This document shows, piece by piece, positions 44,447 through 54,079 of a stretch of 64,000 bases of DNA (position 1 is the stretch's first letter; each line of letters opens with the position of its first letter). Below the pieces are notes generated by a model. It was not told the DNA's origin. It searched no databases and worked only from the letters and a program-made list of their open reading frames with translations. A program made the translations under genes and the position numbers. The DNA comes from Rhodanobacter sp. B04 (lineage in GTDB: Bacteria; Pseudomonadota; Gammaproteobacteria; Xanthomonadales; Rhodanobacteraceae): assembly GCF_002001125.1 (NCBI RefSeq), contig NZ_MUNV01000012.1:220257-284256 (forward strand), given 5' to 3'.

Positions 44447-45625
44447 TCAATCGTCAGGGAATCCAGCCGGCAAACATTGATAGCGATTGCCCGGCAGGCT
44501 TTCAATCCCGCCCTCCAGTTCCAGCATTAGCAGCATCGAGGACAGGGCAGCCGCGGATTGTCCCGTACGTTGCACAAGTTCGTCCAATGTCGTCGGTTCA
44601 TGACCAAGTTCGAGCAAGAGCCGGCGATACCCAGAATCTTCAAGCTGCCCGGATAAACGGCCCAAGGGCCCCATATCCTTCGACAATCCGGCCGCCGCGC
44701 CAGCGGTTTCCGTCTGCAGCCTAGTCGCCAGTTCATCCCCTAGCATGCGCGCCATCGGCGCCAGAGTCTCGACTATTTCGGCTGCGCTCTCGACCAGCCG
44801 GGCACCTTCCCGAATCAGACGGTGGCAGCCACGTGCGAGCGGACTATGGATGGAGCCGGGCAGCGCGAACACCTCGCGCCCCTGCTCTGCGGCCAGTCGT
44901 GCCGTGATCAGCGAACCCGACTGCAGCCCCGCCTCGATCACCAGCGTGCCCAGCGCAAGACCGGCAATCAGCCGGTTGCGTCGCGGAAAATGATCCGCAC
45001 GCGCGGGCGTGCCGGGCGGAAACTCGCTGACCAGCGCGCCATGCATCGCGATGCGCTGGGCCAGCCCATGGTGCTTGCGCGGGTACACCCGGTCCGGCCC
45101 GGTACCGATCACCGCCAGCGTCGCCGCGCCGACGTCGAGCGCCGCTACATGCGCCGCACCGTCGATGCCATCGGCCATGCCGCTGGTGACGAGCAGGCCT
45201 GCCTGCGCCAACGCCCGGGAGAATGCACGGGCATGCGCCAGCCCGGCCGCACTGGCATTGCGCGCGCCGACGATGGCCACCTGCGGAAACAGCAGCAAAC
45301 TGGCATCTCCGGCGACGAACAGCGCGGCTGGCGGCTGCGGGATGTTCTCCAGCTGTGGCGGAAAATCCGCGTCGGTACAACGCAGCAGGCGATGACCCGG
45401 TGCAGCCAGCCAGACCATGTCAGCGGCGAGCTGCGCTTCATCCGGTTGCGCCAGCCACGCGCGTGCCGGCTCGCCTAGCCGCGCGGCATCATGGCGCAGG
45501 TCCGCCAGTACCCGACGGATATCGCCCTCGGCCGCGGCAAGCCGTTCGCGCAGCCCACCGGGACCAAGCCCCGGCGTCCGCAGCGCGATCATCCATGTGC
45601 GCAGCTCATCATCCATGCCATCCAT
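44447..45625 (-). CDS. dprA: DNA-processing protein DprA (Smf)
   Basis: This protein of about 392 residues has an N-terminal helical region and the Rossmann-like DprA core (QVAIVGARNASAAGLAHARA; SGMADGIDGAAH; PRRNRLIAGLALGTLVIEAG). A C-terminal winged-helix (HEPTTLDELVQRTGQSAAAL) follows. DprA loads RecA on incoming single-stranded DNA during transformation. Three starts within 24 bases are possible; I chose MDGMDDELR, with GGAG nine bases upstream. The dprA-LysM-def-fmt neighbourhood is conserved in gammaproteobacteria. Confidence 0.94.
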   Translation of the reverse strand: MDGMDDELRTWMIALRTPGLGPGGLRERLAAAEGDIRRVLADLRHDAARLGEPARAWLAQPDEAQLAADMVWLAAPGHRLLRCTDADFPPQLENIPQPPAALFVAGDASLLLFPQVAIVGARNASAAGLAHARAFSRALAQAGLLVTSGMADGIDGAAHVAALDVGAATLAVIGTGPDRVYPRKHHGLAQRIAMHGALVSEFPPGTPARADHFPRRNRLIAGLALGTLVIEAGLQSGSLITARLAAEQGREVFALPGSIHSPLARGCHRLIREGARLVESAAEIVETLAPMARMLGDELATRLQTETAGAAAGLSKDMGPLGRLSGQLEDSGYRRLLLELGHEPTTLDELVQRTGQSAAALSSMLLMLELEGGIESLPGNRYQCLPAGFPDD

Positions 45626-45729
45626 GCCTTGCCGCTCCATGCGGCGCAGTTTAATGAACAGCCGCAAACAGAAACGGCGCGGTGATGACCGCGCCGTGCT
45701 GTAGGAAAGTGCCGAAACCGGTTAGCTGG

Positions 45730-46851
45730 TCATTGCGGCATGCTCAAACGGCCGCCGACATGTACCGGCCGCAGGCCGTCCATCACCAGGCCGTAACTGA
45801 CCCGGTCGAAGGTGCGGAACACCATCACATGGGCGACGTATTCGTCCGGCAGGGTGACCGTCTTGCCGACGCCGCGATTCCAGCTGTTGCTGGCGACATC
45901 GTCATGGATGGTCTCGCCCGGCTCGGAAATCGAGAACGTCTGGCCATTGTCGACCCCGTCCCTGGCACCGATCGACAGCACCACCACCTGGCGCGGACCA
46001 GCGGCGTCCATCGCGTCGGCAAAGGCCACCACCTTGGCATTGGCCGGCACCGACTTCGGCGCATGCGGGTAGTAATAAGGATCGTAGGGCGTGTCGTCGA
46101 CCGGCATGATGCGGTCGCCGCTGCGAATCTCCATGGTCGAATCGAGCAGCAGCAAGGTCGACGGATCGCCCATGCGCAGCGTCTCGGCGGTACCGATCAC
46201 GCTGACCTCGACACCGAGACCGTCGCCGAAACCGTAGTGTCCGTCGTTGCGGGTGTCTTCATCCCACGGCGCATTGACCATCGCCGCATTGCTGTCCAGC
46301 TCATGGCCGACCAGATCGGCCTTGCTCGGATCGTTCTGATTGAAGCCGCGGAACACGTGGGTCGGACGCACGATCGCCCAGCGCTGGCCCGGCTCGCCCT
46401 GCAGGCCGCGTACATAGATGTTCTGGCCCACCGTGCCGCGCAGGCGCGCTTCTTCGAGGCCCACCACATACGGCGCTGCGTTGACGGTATTGGCATCCAT
46501 CACCCGCATGTCCTTGAGGAACATCTTCAGCTGGGACAGCGGAATCGCCGGCACGGCCTCGCCTTCGGCGTGAACACCCGGCTCCAGCCGCAGTCTTGGC
46601 CCGTTGATGAAGGACAGGTTGAGCACATCGCCGGGATAGATCAGATGCGGGTTGCGCACCTGCGGATTGGCCTGCCAGATCTCCGGCCATAGCCATGGCT
46701 TGGACAGGAACTTGGCGGAGATACCCCACAGGGTGTCGCCGCGGCGCACCGTGTAGGAATCGGGATGATCGGCTCGCAGTTGCGCGCCGGCCGCATAGAC
46801 GGCCACGGTAACCAGCATGCCGGCCAGCAACACGATTAGCTTTCTGATCAT
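45730..46851 (-). CDS. secreted LysM domain protein
   Basis: The 373-residue protein has a signal peptide (KLIVLLAGMLVTVAVYAAGA) and one LysM peptidoglycan-binding domain at about residues 33-80 (SYTVRRGDTLWGISAKFL; NPHLIYPGDVLNL). A long C-terminal region of unknown fold follows, containing RSGDRIMPVDD. It fits the conserved LysM protein beside dprA and def, with an envelope role. It is divergent from def, and the 187-base gap 46852-47038 should hold both promoters. TACAAT at 46960-46965 is a possible def -10. Confidence 0.9.
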   Translation of the reverse strand: MIRKLIVLLAGMLVTVAVYAAGAQLRADHPDSYTVRRGDTLWGISAKFLSKPWLWPEIWQANPQVRNPHLIYPGDVLNLSFINGPRLRLEPGVHAEGEAVPAIPLSQLKMFLKDMRVMDANTVNAAPYVVGLEEARLRGTVGQNIYVRGLQGEPGQRWAIVRPTHVFRGFNQNDPSKADLVGHELDSNAAMVNAPWDEDTRNDGHYGFGDGLGVEVSVIGTAETLRMGDPSTLLLLDSTMEIRSGDRIMPVDDTPYDPYYYPHAPKSVPANAKVVAFADAMDAAGPRQVVVLSIGARDGVDNGQTFSISEPGETIHDDVASNSWNRGVGKTVTLPDEYVAHVMVFRTFDRVSYGLVMDGLRPVHVGGRLSMPQ

Positions 46852-47038
46852 TGGTGGGAATCCCCCTTCCCCAGAGCTCGGTCGAGTGTAACCGAATGGT
46901 TAACGCGCGCAACAGGTTTCAGTTGGCAAAAATCGTCTGCGCTCGGATGTTTGCCGACGTACAATGAGGCACATTCTAGTTCGCGCCGGGAGTGGTTTTT
47001 ACCAAACCGCCCGCATTTTCGGCGCCGAGGTGAAATCC

Positions 47039-47548
47039 ATGTCCGTCCTTCCCATCCTTGAATTCCCCGACCCGCGCCTGCGTACCCGCGCCGAGCCGGT
47101 AACCGTGTTCGACGCCAAACTGAAGCAGTTCGTCGCCGACATGTTCGAAACCATGTACGCCGCCAATGGCGTCGGCCTGGCGGCCACCCAGGTCAATGTG
47201 CACCAGCGCGTGCTGGTGGCCGACATGAGCGACGACCGCAAACAGCCGCTGGCCCTGATCAATGCGCAGATCCTCGAAAAGGAGGGCTCGCAGGTCTATC
47301 AGGAGGGCTGCCTGTCGTTTCCCGGCCTGTATGCCGATGTCACCCGTGCGCTGAAGGTGAAGGTCAGGGCGCAGGATGCCGACGGCAAGGAAATCGTCGT
47401 CGAGGCCGAGGGCCCGCTGGCGGTGTGCATCCAGCATGAGCTGGACCACCTGGATGGCAAGGTGTTCGTCGACTACCTGTCGTCGCTGAAACGCGCGCTG
47501 CTGCTGAAGCGGCTGGACAAGCAGCGCAAGCAGGCGGCGAGTGCTTGA
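47039..47548 (+). CDS. def: peptide deformylase Def
   Basis: The 169-residue Fe/Zn hydrolase removes the N-formyl group from new proteins. Motif 1 GVGLAATQ is near residue 45. The metal ligands are C91 (EGCLSFPG) and H133/H137 in HELDH, with E134 catalytic. Length equals the E. coli protein. ATG at 47039 follows GAGGTGAAATCC. The TGA overlaps the fmt TTG (TTGA), coupling the enzyme that removes formyl groups to the one that adds them. Confidence 0.97.
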   Translation: MSVLPILEFPDPRLRTRAEPVTVFDAKLKQFVADMFETMYAANGVGLAATQVNVHQRVLVADMSDDRKQPLALINAQILEKEGSQVYQEGCLSFPGLYADVTRALKVKVRAQDADGKEIVVEAEGPLAVCIQHELDHLDGKVFVDYLSSLKRALLLKRLDKQRKQAASA

Positions 47549-48486
47549 ATAGCCCAGGTCTGAGGCTGGTCTTTGCCGGCACCCCGGAGTTTTCCGTTCC
47601 CTGCCTTGAAGCCTGCCGCGCCAGCGGCGCCGAGGTGGTGGCCGTGTATACCCAGCCGGATCGCCCGGCGGGCCGCGGCCGCAAGCTCACACCGAGTCCG
47701 GTGAAGCAGGCAGCGCTGGTTGCCGGCATGACGGTCGAACAGCCCGAGTCGCTGAAATCCATCGAGGCCCGGCAGACGCTGGCGGCATACCGGCCCGATT
47801 TGCTGGTGGTGGTCGCCTACGGCCTGATCCTGCCGCGCAAGGTACTGGCGACCCCGCGGCTGGGCTGCTGGAACGTGCATGCCAGCCTGCTGCCGCGCTG
47901 GCGCGGCGCGGCGCCGATCCAGCGCGCCATCCTCGCCGGTGACCGCGAAAGCGGCGTCGACCTGATGCTGATGGAGGCCGGCCTGGATACCGGCCCGGTG
48001 CTGCTGGAACGGCGCACGCCGATTGCCCGCGACGATACCGGCGGCTCGCTGCACGATCGCCTGTCCATGCTGGGCGCCGAGGTGCTGGCCGAAGGCCTGC
48101 GCCGAACACTGGCCGGCGAGACGTTGGCCGCCACGCCGCAGCCGGAGGAAGGCATCCTCTACGCGCACAAGCTGGACAAGGCCGAGGCAAAGCTCGATTT
48201 CACCCGCGCTGCACCGGAGCTGGAACGCCAGGTGCGCGCCTTCGATCCCTGGCCCGTCGCCGAGGGCGTGATTGCCGGTGAGCCGGTGCGGATCTGGGCC
48301 GCGCAGGCGATCGAACTCGACCACCACGCCGCGCCGGGCGAGGTGATCGCCGCGGGCCGCGATGGCATCGAGCTCGCCTGCCGTCAGGGCGCGCTGCGCA
48401 TCACCGCGCTGCAGCGCGCCGGCGGCAAGCGCATCGGCGCGCTCGACTACCTCAACGCGCGCCCCGAGCTGCGCCAGCCCCGATGA
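47545..48486 (+). CDS. fmt: methionyl-tRNA formyltransferase Fmt
   Basis: The 313-residue enzyme formylates initiator Met-t[21 protein letters not shown] starts the formyltransferase domain, and [20 protein letters not shown] carries the catalytic Asn/His. The C-terminal OB-like domain begins near residue 205. The likely start is TTG at 47545, overlapping the def stop by four bases. No ATG is available at the family start, which makes the rare start codon credible. Three in-frame TGAs follow one another at 15-base steps (see 48481-48530). Confidence 0.95.
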   Translation: MNSPGLRLVFAGTPEFSVPCLEACRASGAEVVAVYTQPDRPAGRGRKLTPSPVKQAALVAGMTVEQPESLKSIEARQTLAAYRPDLLVVVAYGLILPRKVLATPRLGCWNVHASLLPRWRGAAPIQRAILAGDRESGVDLMLMEAGLDTGPVLLERRTPIARDDTGGSLHDRLSMLGAEVLAEGLRRTLAGETLAATPQPEEGILYAHKLDKAEAKLDFTRAAPELERQVRAFDPWPVAEGVIAGEPVRIWAAQAIELDHHAAPGEVIAAGRDGIELACRQGALRITALQRAGGKRIGALDYLNARPELRQPR

Positions 48487-48530
48487 AGCCAGCTCCGATG
48501 AAGCATGTCCCGATGACCTACGCCCGATGA
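48481..48530 (+). repeat. degenerate 15-bp tandem repeat at the fmt-rsmB junction
   Basis: CGATGA occurs at 48481, 48496, 48511 and 48525, spacing 15, 15 and 14. Each copy holds an ATG and a TGA overlapping as ATGA. The first three TGAs are in the fmt frame and the last ATG is the rsmB start. It looks like repeated duplication of an ancestral four-base overlap junction, which now separates the two genes by 40 bases. Confidence 0.65.
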
Positions 48531-49840
48531 AGACCGATACCCGCGCGCTGGCCGCCAAAGGGCTGGCCGAGGTCGCCTTGCGTGGCGCCTCGCTGCGCGA
48601 CGTGATGGAGCGCGCTGCGCCAAAGCTCGGCGACCCGCGCGACCGTGCCTTGCTGATGGCCTTGCTCAGCGAAGGCGCCCGCTGGTGGCTGCGCTTCGAT
48701 GCCGCGATCGACGGTTTGCTGGAAAAATCCTTGCGCCACAAGGACCCGGCCATCCATGCCCTGTTGGTCTTGGGCCTGGTCCAGCTGGAAATCCTCGAGC
48801 TGCGGGATTACGCCGCGGTGGCGGCCACGGTCGAAGCGGTGCGCTCGCTGCAGCGGCCACAGCTGGCCGGCCTCGTCAACGCCGTGCTGCGCCGCTGGCA
48901 ACGCGAACGCGAAACCCTGATCGCCAGGCTCGACGCCCGGCCACAGACGCGCCACGCGCACCCGGCATGGCTGGCTGCGGCACTGCAGCGCGACTGGCCA
49001 GCACAGGCCGATGCGGTGATGACTGCCGACAACGGCGAGCCGCCGTTGATGCTGCGCGTCAATCGCCAGCGCAGCGAGCGGCAGGCCTTGATCGAACGGC
49101 TGCAAGCCGCCGGCCAGATGGCCACGCCCCATCCCTGGCTGAGCGATGCGGTGATCCTGCCGCACAGCACCGATGTCACCCGCCTGCCCGGTTTCGAGGA
49201 TGGCCTGTTTGCGGTACAGGACGGCTCCGCGCAGGTCGCAGCCGACCTGGCCGATCTGCGGGACGGTTTGCGCGTGCTCGACGCCTGCGCCGCGCCCGGC
49301 GGCAAGGCCTGCCACCTGCTGGAACGCGCCGATATCGACCTGACCGCGCTGGAGTTCGATGCCAAGCGCGCCGAGCGGATCCGCCAGAACCTGATGCGGC
49401 TGCGACTGAATGCCAAGCTGGTGATCGGCGACGCCGGCGCGCCGGCCGGCTGGTGGAAACGCCAGCCGTTCGATCGCATCCTGATCGACGCGCCATGTTC
49501 GGCTACCGGCGTGCTGCGGCGACGGCCGGACGTACGCCTGCATCGGCGCGAAAGCGATATCGCCGCGATGCACGCGCAGCAGCGCAGGATCCTGTCCGCG
49601 CTATGGCCGCTGCTGGCGCCGGGCGGGCGGCTGGTCTACATCACCTGCTCGGTGTTGCGCGCCGAAAACGAGGCGATTGTCGGCGAACTGCTGGCCGCCC
49701 AGCCGGATGCGCAAGCCATGGCCTTCACGCTGCCTGCAGGCGAAGCCGCGGCAGTGGGCTGGCAGATCCTGCCCGGTGATGGCGACCTCGACGGCATGTA
49801 TTACGCGGTGCTGCAAAAACGCTCCCAAGCCAATCCTTAG
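48527..49840 (+). CDS. rsmB: 16S rRNA m5C967 methyltransferase RsmB
   Basis: The 437-residue protein has the NusB-like N-terminal RNA-binding domain (residues about 1-140). The RsmB/NOP2 methyltransferase domain carries the SAM motif LDACAAPGGKACHLLE, catalytic C374 in ITCSVLRAENEAIV and the release cysteine C324 in DAPCSATGVLRRRPDV. Start MKTDTRALAAKGLAEV at 48527 follows the tandem repeat. It is the third gene of the def-fmt-rsmB operon. Confidence 0.95.
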   Translation: MKTDTRALAAKGLAEVALRGASLRDVMERAAPKLGDPRDRALLMALLSEGARWWLRFDAAIDGLLEKSLRHKDPAIHALLVLGLVQLEILELRDYAAVAATVEAVRSLQRPQLAGLVNAVLRRWQRERETLIARLDARPQTRHAHPAWLAAALQRDWPAQADAVMTADNGEPPLMLRVNRQRSERQALIERLQAAGQMATPHPWLSDAVILPHSTDVTRLPGFEDGLFAVQDGSAQVAADLADLRDGLRVLDACAAPGGKACHLLERADIDLTALEFDAKRAERIRQNLMRLRLNAKLVIGDAGAPAGWWKRQPFDRILIDAPCSATGVLRRRPDVRLHRRESDIAAMHAQQRRILSALWPLLAPGGRLVYITCSVLRAENEAIVGELLAAQPDAQAMAFTLPAGEAAAVGWQILPGDGDLDGMYYAVLQKRSQANP

Positions 49841-49904
49841 CCGGTCGCGCCACCCTGTCCAACACCGCCGCACGCCGGCGCGAACGACTCACGGCCACCG
49901 GGCT

Positions 49905-51668
49905 ATGCTTGGCAACATTGGCCTGCTGACAGAAACCACCCGACCCGTGAAACCCTGCGCACCTCTTTCCCACGCCCGCCCGCTATGGCTGAGCAGCGCC
50001 CGCCGGGAACTGCTGCTGTTCGGCGTGTTCGCCCTGCTGCTGCTTGGCCTCGGCATCGGCCTGCGCGACCCGTGGCCATCCGACGAACCGCGCTTCGCGC
50101 TGGTTGCGCACTGGATGGTCGAGCACGGCCAGTGGCTGTTTCCGCATCGCGGCCACGAGCTGTATCCGGACAAGCCCCCGGTATTCATGTGGCTGCAGGC
50201 GCTCGCCTACCTGGTTACCCGCTCCTGGCGGGTGGCTTTCCTGCTGCCGTCGCTGGCTGCCGCCCTGGGGACGTTGGCGCTCGTCTACGACTTGGCCCGT
50301 CGCTTGTGGAACCACCGCAGCGCCCTGCTCGCCGCAGCCATCCTGCTGGTGACCATCCACTTCAGCTACCAGATGCGCAACGCGCAGATCGATCCGCTGC
50401 TGCTGGGCTGGATCACCCTGGCCAATTACGGTCTGCTGCGCCACCTGCTGCTGGGCCCGGCGTGGCGCTGGTTTGCCGTGGGCTGTTTCTTCGCCGGTGT
50501 CGGCGTGGTGACCAAGGGCGTCGGTGTGCTGGCCTTGCTGCTGCTGATTCCCTACCTGGTCGCCCGGCGCGGCCACTGGCGCCGACTGGCGCTGCCAAAC
50601 GGTGGCTGGCGCTGGGCCGGCGGGCTGATGCTGTTCCTGCTGCCGGTCCTGGCGTGGCTGCTGCCGATGCTGCTGGTCGCGCGCGCCGACGGCGATCCGC
50701 AGCACGCCGAATACGTGCAGAACATCCTGTTCGGGCAGACCGTGCACCGCTATGCCGCGCCCAGCGGGCATCTCCATTCGCCGTTCTATTTCCTCGGCAT
50801 CATCGTGGTCGACTGGCTGCCGTTGTCGCTGCTGCTGCCGTGGGCGCTGCCGGCTTGGTGGCGTCGGCTGAAGCGACGCGACGCGCGCTTCCTGCTGCCG
50901 CTCGGCTGGATCGTGCTGCTGTTGCTGTTCTTTTCGTTCAGTCCGGGCAAGCGTGACGTCTACATCCTGCCGGCGCTCCCCATGGCTGCACTGGCATTGG
51001 CGCCGCTGCTGCCGGGGCTGCTGCGCCGGCGCGGCGTGCAGCGGGCGGTGCTTGCACTGACCTTGCTGCTGGCGACGGCACTGACGGTTGCCGCCGTGCT
51101 GGCGCTGCACCGGCACCCGGCCTGGGCCGTGAAGATCGAACAAAGCCTGGCGCCGCAGATCTGGTGGCTGCTGCTCGGCATCGGGCTGGCCGGCCTGCTG
51201 ATCGCCGCGGTCACGCGCGTGCGTCACGCCCCGCTGGGCTGGCTGCTGTTCGCCTTCATGCTGTGGGGCATGTACGGCCTGTGGGGCTACCCGATGCTCA
51301 ACGGCGACCGCTCGGCACGCGACGTGATGCTGCACGCACGCGCGATCGCCGGGCCCGATGCGACCATCGGCCTGCTCGCCTGGAAAGAGCAGAACCTGCT
51401 GATGGCCGACGGGCCGGTGGCGGAATTCGGCTTCCTGGCGCCGTGGTCACGACAGTACGCCGAGGCGGTGGCGTGGCAGCGGAATGATCCCGCACGGCGC
51501 TGGATCTTCAGCCTCGACGAAGCGATGGGCAGCTGCGTGAATCGCCAGCGCGCCACCTATGTCGGCCACGCCAACCGCCGCGAATGGTGGATGTTCAGGG
51601 CCGATGCGGTGGTGCCCGGCTGCGTTCCGGCCGCGAGCGACAGCGAGGATGCGGACGATGCGCCCTGA
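49905..51668 (+). CDS. ArnT/PMT-type glycosyltransferase (family 39 like)
   Basis: This large inner-membrane protein (587 residues from the ATG at 49905) has about a dozen helices. The first periplasmic loop carries DPWPSDEPRFALVAHWM, the Asp-Glu motif typical of lipid-linked sugar transferases of the ArnT family. YPDKPPVFMWLQAL follows, as in ArnT. Such enzymes move a sugar from undecaprenyl phosphate to lipid A or another glycan. GTG at 49947 is an alternative start. A paralogue lies at 58088-59812, so two different transfer reactions are likely. Confidence 0.88.
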   Translation: MLGNIGLLTETTRPVKPCAPLSHARPLWLSSARRELLLFGVFALLLLGLGIGLRDPWPSDEPRFALVAHWMVEHGQWLFPHRGHELYPDKPPVFMWLQALAYLVTRSWRVAFLLPSLAAALGTLALVYDLARRLWNHRSALLAAAILLVTIHFSYQMRNAQIDPLLLGWITLANYGLLRHLLLGPAWRWFAVGCFFAGVGVVTKGVGVLALLLLIPYLVARRGHWRRLALPNGGWRWAGGLMLFLLPVLAWLLPMLLVARADGDPQHAEYVQNILFGQTVHRYAAPSGHLHSPFYFLGIIVVDWLPLSLLLPWALPAWWRRLKRRDARFLLPLGWIVLLLLFFSFSPGKRDVYILPALPMAALALAPLLPGLLRRRGVQRAVLALTLLLATALTVAAVLALHRHPAWAVKIEQSLAPQIWWLLLGIGLAGLLIAAVTRVRHAPLGWLLFAFMLWGMYGLWGYPMLNGDRSARDVMLHARAIAGPDATIGLLAWKEQNLLMADGPVAEFGFLAPWSRQYAEAVAWQRNDPARRWIFSLDEAMGSCVNRQRATYVGHANRREWWMFRADAVVPGCVPAASDSEDADDAP

Positions 51669-51792
51669 AGCCGCATAACGACCGCCAGACGGCGTTCACG
51701 TTGCCAAGTTTAACCTTGCGCTAGAGTGCCGAGCACGCACGCCATCGCAACCCCGCTGGCCCGTAGCTTATGGCCAGAAAGGGAGTTCACGA

Positions 51793-53064
51793 TTGGCTCG
51801 ACAAGTCGACGATGTGCGCGCAGATTCCGTTTCCTGGCGAATCTGGACGCTTTCCGCACTTGTAGCCGCCATGCCGGCGTGCTTCGCCGTATCCTCGCGC
51901 ATCAAGCTGATACCGATGACCGTGCTGCTCCTGGCCGGCCTCACCCTGCTGATCACGCGCAAGGACATTCGTCTCAGTTGTCGCACCGCATGGCCGGTGG
52001 TCGCCGTCTGCGCGCTGCGGCTGCTGTACGACATCGGCAACTTTCTCGGACATCACCTCGACTGGGACACCATCGGCCTGCCGGCGCAGACACTGTTGTT
52101 CCTGGCTGCCGCAGCGGTGTTCGCGTTACCGTTGCGCGATCGCGTGCTCGCCATCGGCTTCAGCCTGACCACCCTGCTGCTCGGTCTTATCTGCCTGTTC
52201 CAGCGCTATGCGCAGGGTGTCGACCGCCCGGCCGGACTGAATGGCGGTGACTGGGCTGCGGTCGAATTTGCGATGTTCGTGTTGCTCCTGGTGCTGCTGT
52301 CGATGCTGCAGGCACTGCGCACCAGCACCCATCGCAGCGATCGCTGGCTGCACATCGCGGCCGTGGTGGTTGGCCTGTACGGCGCCGTGCTGACCCAGAG
52401 TCGCGGCCCGCTGCTGGCCTTTGCCCCGGTCTATCTCGGGCTGATGCTCTGGTACGCGGTGCGCTCGCATCTGTGGCGACGCATGCTCGTGCTGTCCGGG
52501 GTGACCGTGGTCGGCATGCTCGCGGTGACCGCCACCTTGCACAAGGAGATGGTCGATCGGCTCGCCGTCGTATCCACCGACATCAGCAGCTACAGCACCG
52601 ATGACTCCCCTGCGGCCATCGCGATCCGCGAACGGCTGGAGATGTGGCGTGTTGCATGGCAGGCCTTCCGCGAGCATCCGCTGGCCGGCAACGGCCTGGA
52701 GCAGTTCGGTCCGTACGTGCGTCATCAGGTCGCGCTCGGCCATGCCGACCCAGCGATCGCCAAATACGTGCACCCGCACAGCGAATACCTCGAATCCATG
52801 TTCGCCGGCGGCCTGCCCGCCCTGCTCGTGCTGTTGCTTTTCCTTGGCGTTCCGCTGGCCTATTTCGCCCGGCATGCCAACCATTCGCAGGAGTCGGTTG
52901 CGGTATCTGCCGTCGCCGGGCTGATGGTGATCGGCATCTACGCTCTATGTGCGTTCAGCGACAATGTGTTTTATCGGGCCATGCCGCAGTCGCTCTATCT
53001 GTTCCTCGTGCTTGGCCTGGCCGTCGACATCGGTCGCCGGCTGCGCCACACGCCAACCCGCTGA
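51793..53064 (+). CDS. O-antigen ligase/polymerase family membrane protein
   Basis: The 423-residue protein has about eleven helices and the Wzy_C/WaaL signature: TQSRGPLLAF, then FREHPLAGNGLEQFGPYV and VHPHSEYLESMFAGG in the periplasmic loop. Such proteins join O-antigen to the lipid A-core or polymerise it. TTG at 51793, with GGGAG seven bases upstream, is the likely start. It stands with the glycosyltransferase at 53078 (13-base gap), and an operon is likely. Confidence 0.88.
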   Translation: MARQVDDVRADSVSWRIWTLSALVAAMPACFAVSSRIKLIPMTVLLLAGLTLLITRKDIRLSCRTAWPVVAVCALRLLYDIGNFLGHHLDWDTIGLPAQTLLFLAAAAVFALPLRDRVLAIGFSLTTLLLGLICLFQRYAQGVDRPAGLNGGDWAAVEFAMFVLLLVLLSMLQALRTSTHRSDRWLHIAAVVVGLYGAVLTQSRGPLLAFAPVYLGLMLWYAVRSHLWRRMLVLSGVTVVGMLAVTATLHKEMVDRLAVVSTDISSYSTDDSPAAIAIRERLEMWRVAWQAFREHPLAGNGLEQFGPYVRHQVALGHADPAIAKYVHPHSEYLESMFAGGLPALLVLLLFLGVPLAYFARHANHSQESVAVSAVAGLMVIGIYALCAFSDNVFYRAMPQSLYLFLVLGLAVDIGRRLRHTPTR

Positions 53065-53077
53065 CCGTCGATCCTCC

Positions 53078-54079
53078 ATGGCCCGTATCAATCTGCTCGC
53101 TTGGGACAATCAGCGCGGACTCACCCACGACATTCGTTTGCTGTCGGAGGCACTTGTCGCTCTCGGCCATCAGGTACAGGTGACCCGACTCGGCTCGCAC
53201 CGGCAGGATGGTCGCTGGAAAAGCCTGCCGATGTACCTGCGCATGCTGTGGCAATGGCTGCGCAGCGGTGGCCGCCAGGCCAAGCTGTTCGACGTGAACA
53301 TCGCGCTGGAACACGTGCGCCCCTGTTATTTCGGACTGGCCAAGGTGAACCTGCTGGTACCCAATCCGGAATGGCTGTCGCCGCGCAGCCAGCGCTACCT
53401 GACGCGCTTCGACGCGATCCTGTGCAAGACTCACTATGGCGTCGACCTGTTCAACGCGCGTGGTTGCCGCGCGATCCATATCGGTTTCCGCAGCAGCGAT
53501 TGCCTGGACGAGAATGTTCCGCGCCAGGCGACCTTCCTGCACCTGGCCGGCGCCAGCCGGATGAAGGGGACGCAGCGCCTGCTCGAGCTATGGCAGCGCC
53601 ACCCGGAATGGCCAAAGCTGTTGCTGCTGCAATCGCCCAAGACGGCAACCCCCGCGACCGGCCCGACCCCGGCCAACATCGAGCACCGGGTCGGCTATCT
53701 GAACGACATCCGGCAGATCCGGAATCTGCAGAACGCATACAGGTTCCATCTGTGCCTGTCGGAAACCGAAGGCTGGGGGCACTACATCGTCGAGGCGATG
53801 AGTTGCAAGGCGGTCGTGATCACCTGCGATGCCGCACCGATGAATGAGCTGGTCACCACCGAACGCGGCATGCTGGTGCGCACCGCCGACACCCGTCCGT
53901 TCAACATGACGACCCTGCACCGCTTCGATGAAACAGCGCTGGAAGCGACCGTAGAACGCCTGATGCAGATGCCCGAGTCGGAGCAAGCGACCTTGGGCGA
54001 ACGCGCACGCAGCTGGTTCACCTCGAACGAGGCAAGCTTCGCCACCCGGCTGGACGCGGCCCTGCGTCAGCTGCTCTGA
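53078..54079 (+). CDS. glycosyltransferase, GT-B fold (family 1/4 like)
   Basis: The 333-residue protein starts MARINLLAWDNQRGLTHDIRLLSEAL. Its second half carries HLAGASRMKGTQRLLELW and the donor-site region LSETEGWGHYIVEAMSCKAV, in which E...E spacing is typical of GT4-type enzymes. It is a cytosolic, membrane-associated sugar transferase for the surface glycan; donor and acceptor are unknown. Its last 13 bases overlap the end of the convergent gene at 54067. Confidence 0.85.
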   Translation: MARINLLAWDNQRGLTHDIRLLSEALVALGHQVQVTRLGSHRQDGRWKSLPMYLRMLWQWLRSGGRQAKLFDVNIALEHVRPCYFGLAKVNLLVPNPEWLSPRSQRYLTRFDAILCKTHYGVDLFNARGCRAIHIGFRSSDCLDENVPRQATFLHLAGASRMKGTQRLLELWQRHPEWPKLLLLQSPKTATPATGPTPANIEHRVGYLNDIRQIRNLQNAYRFHLCLSETEGWGHYIVEAMSCKAVVITCDAAPMNELVTTERGMLVRTADTRPFNMTTLHRFDETALEATVERLMQMPESEQATLGERARSWFTSNEASFATRLDAALRQLL

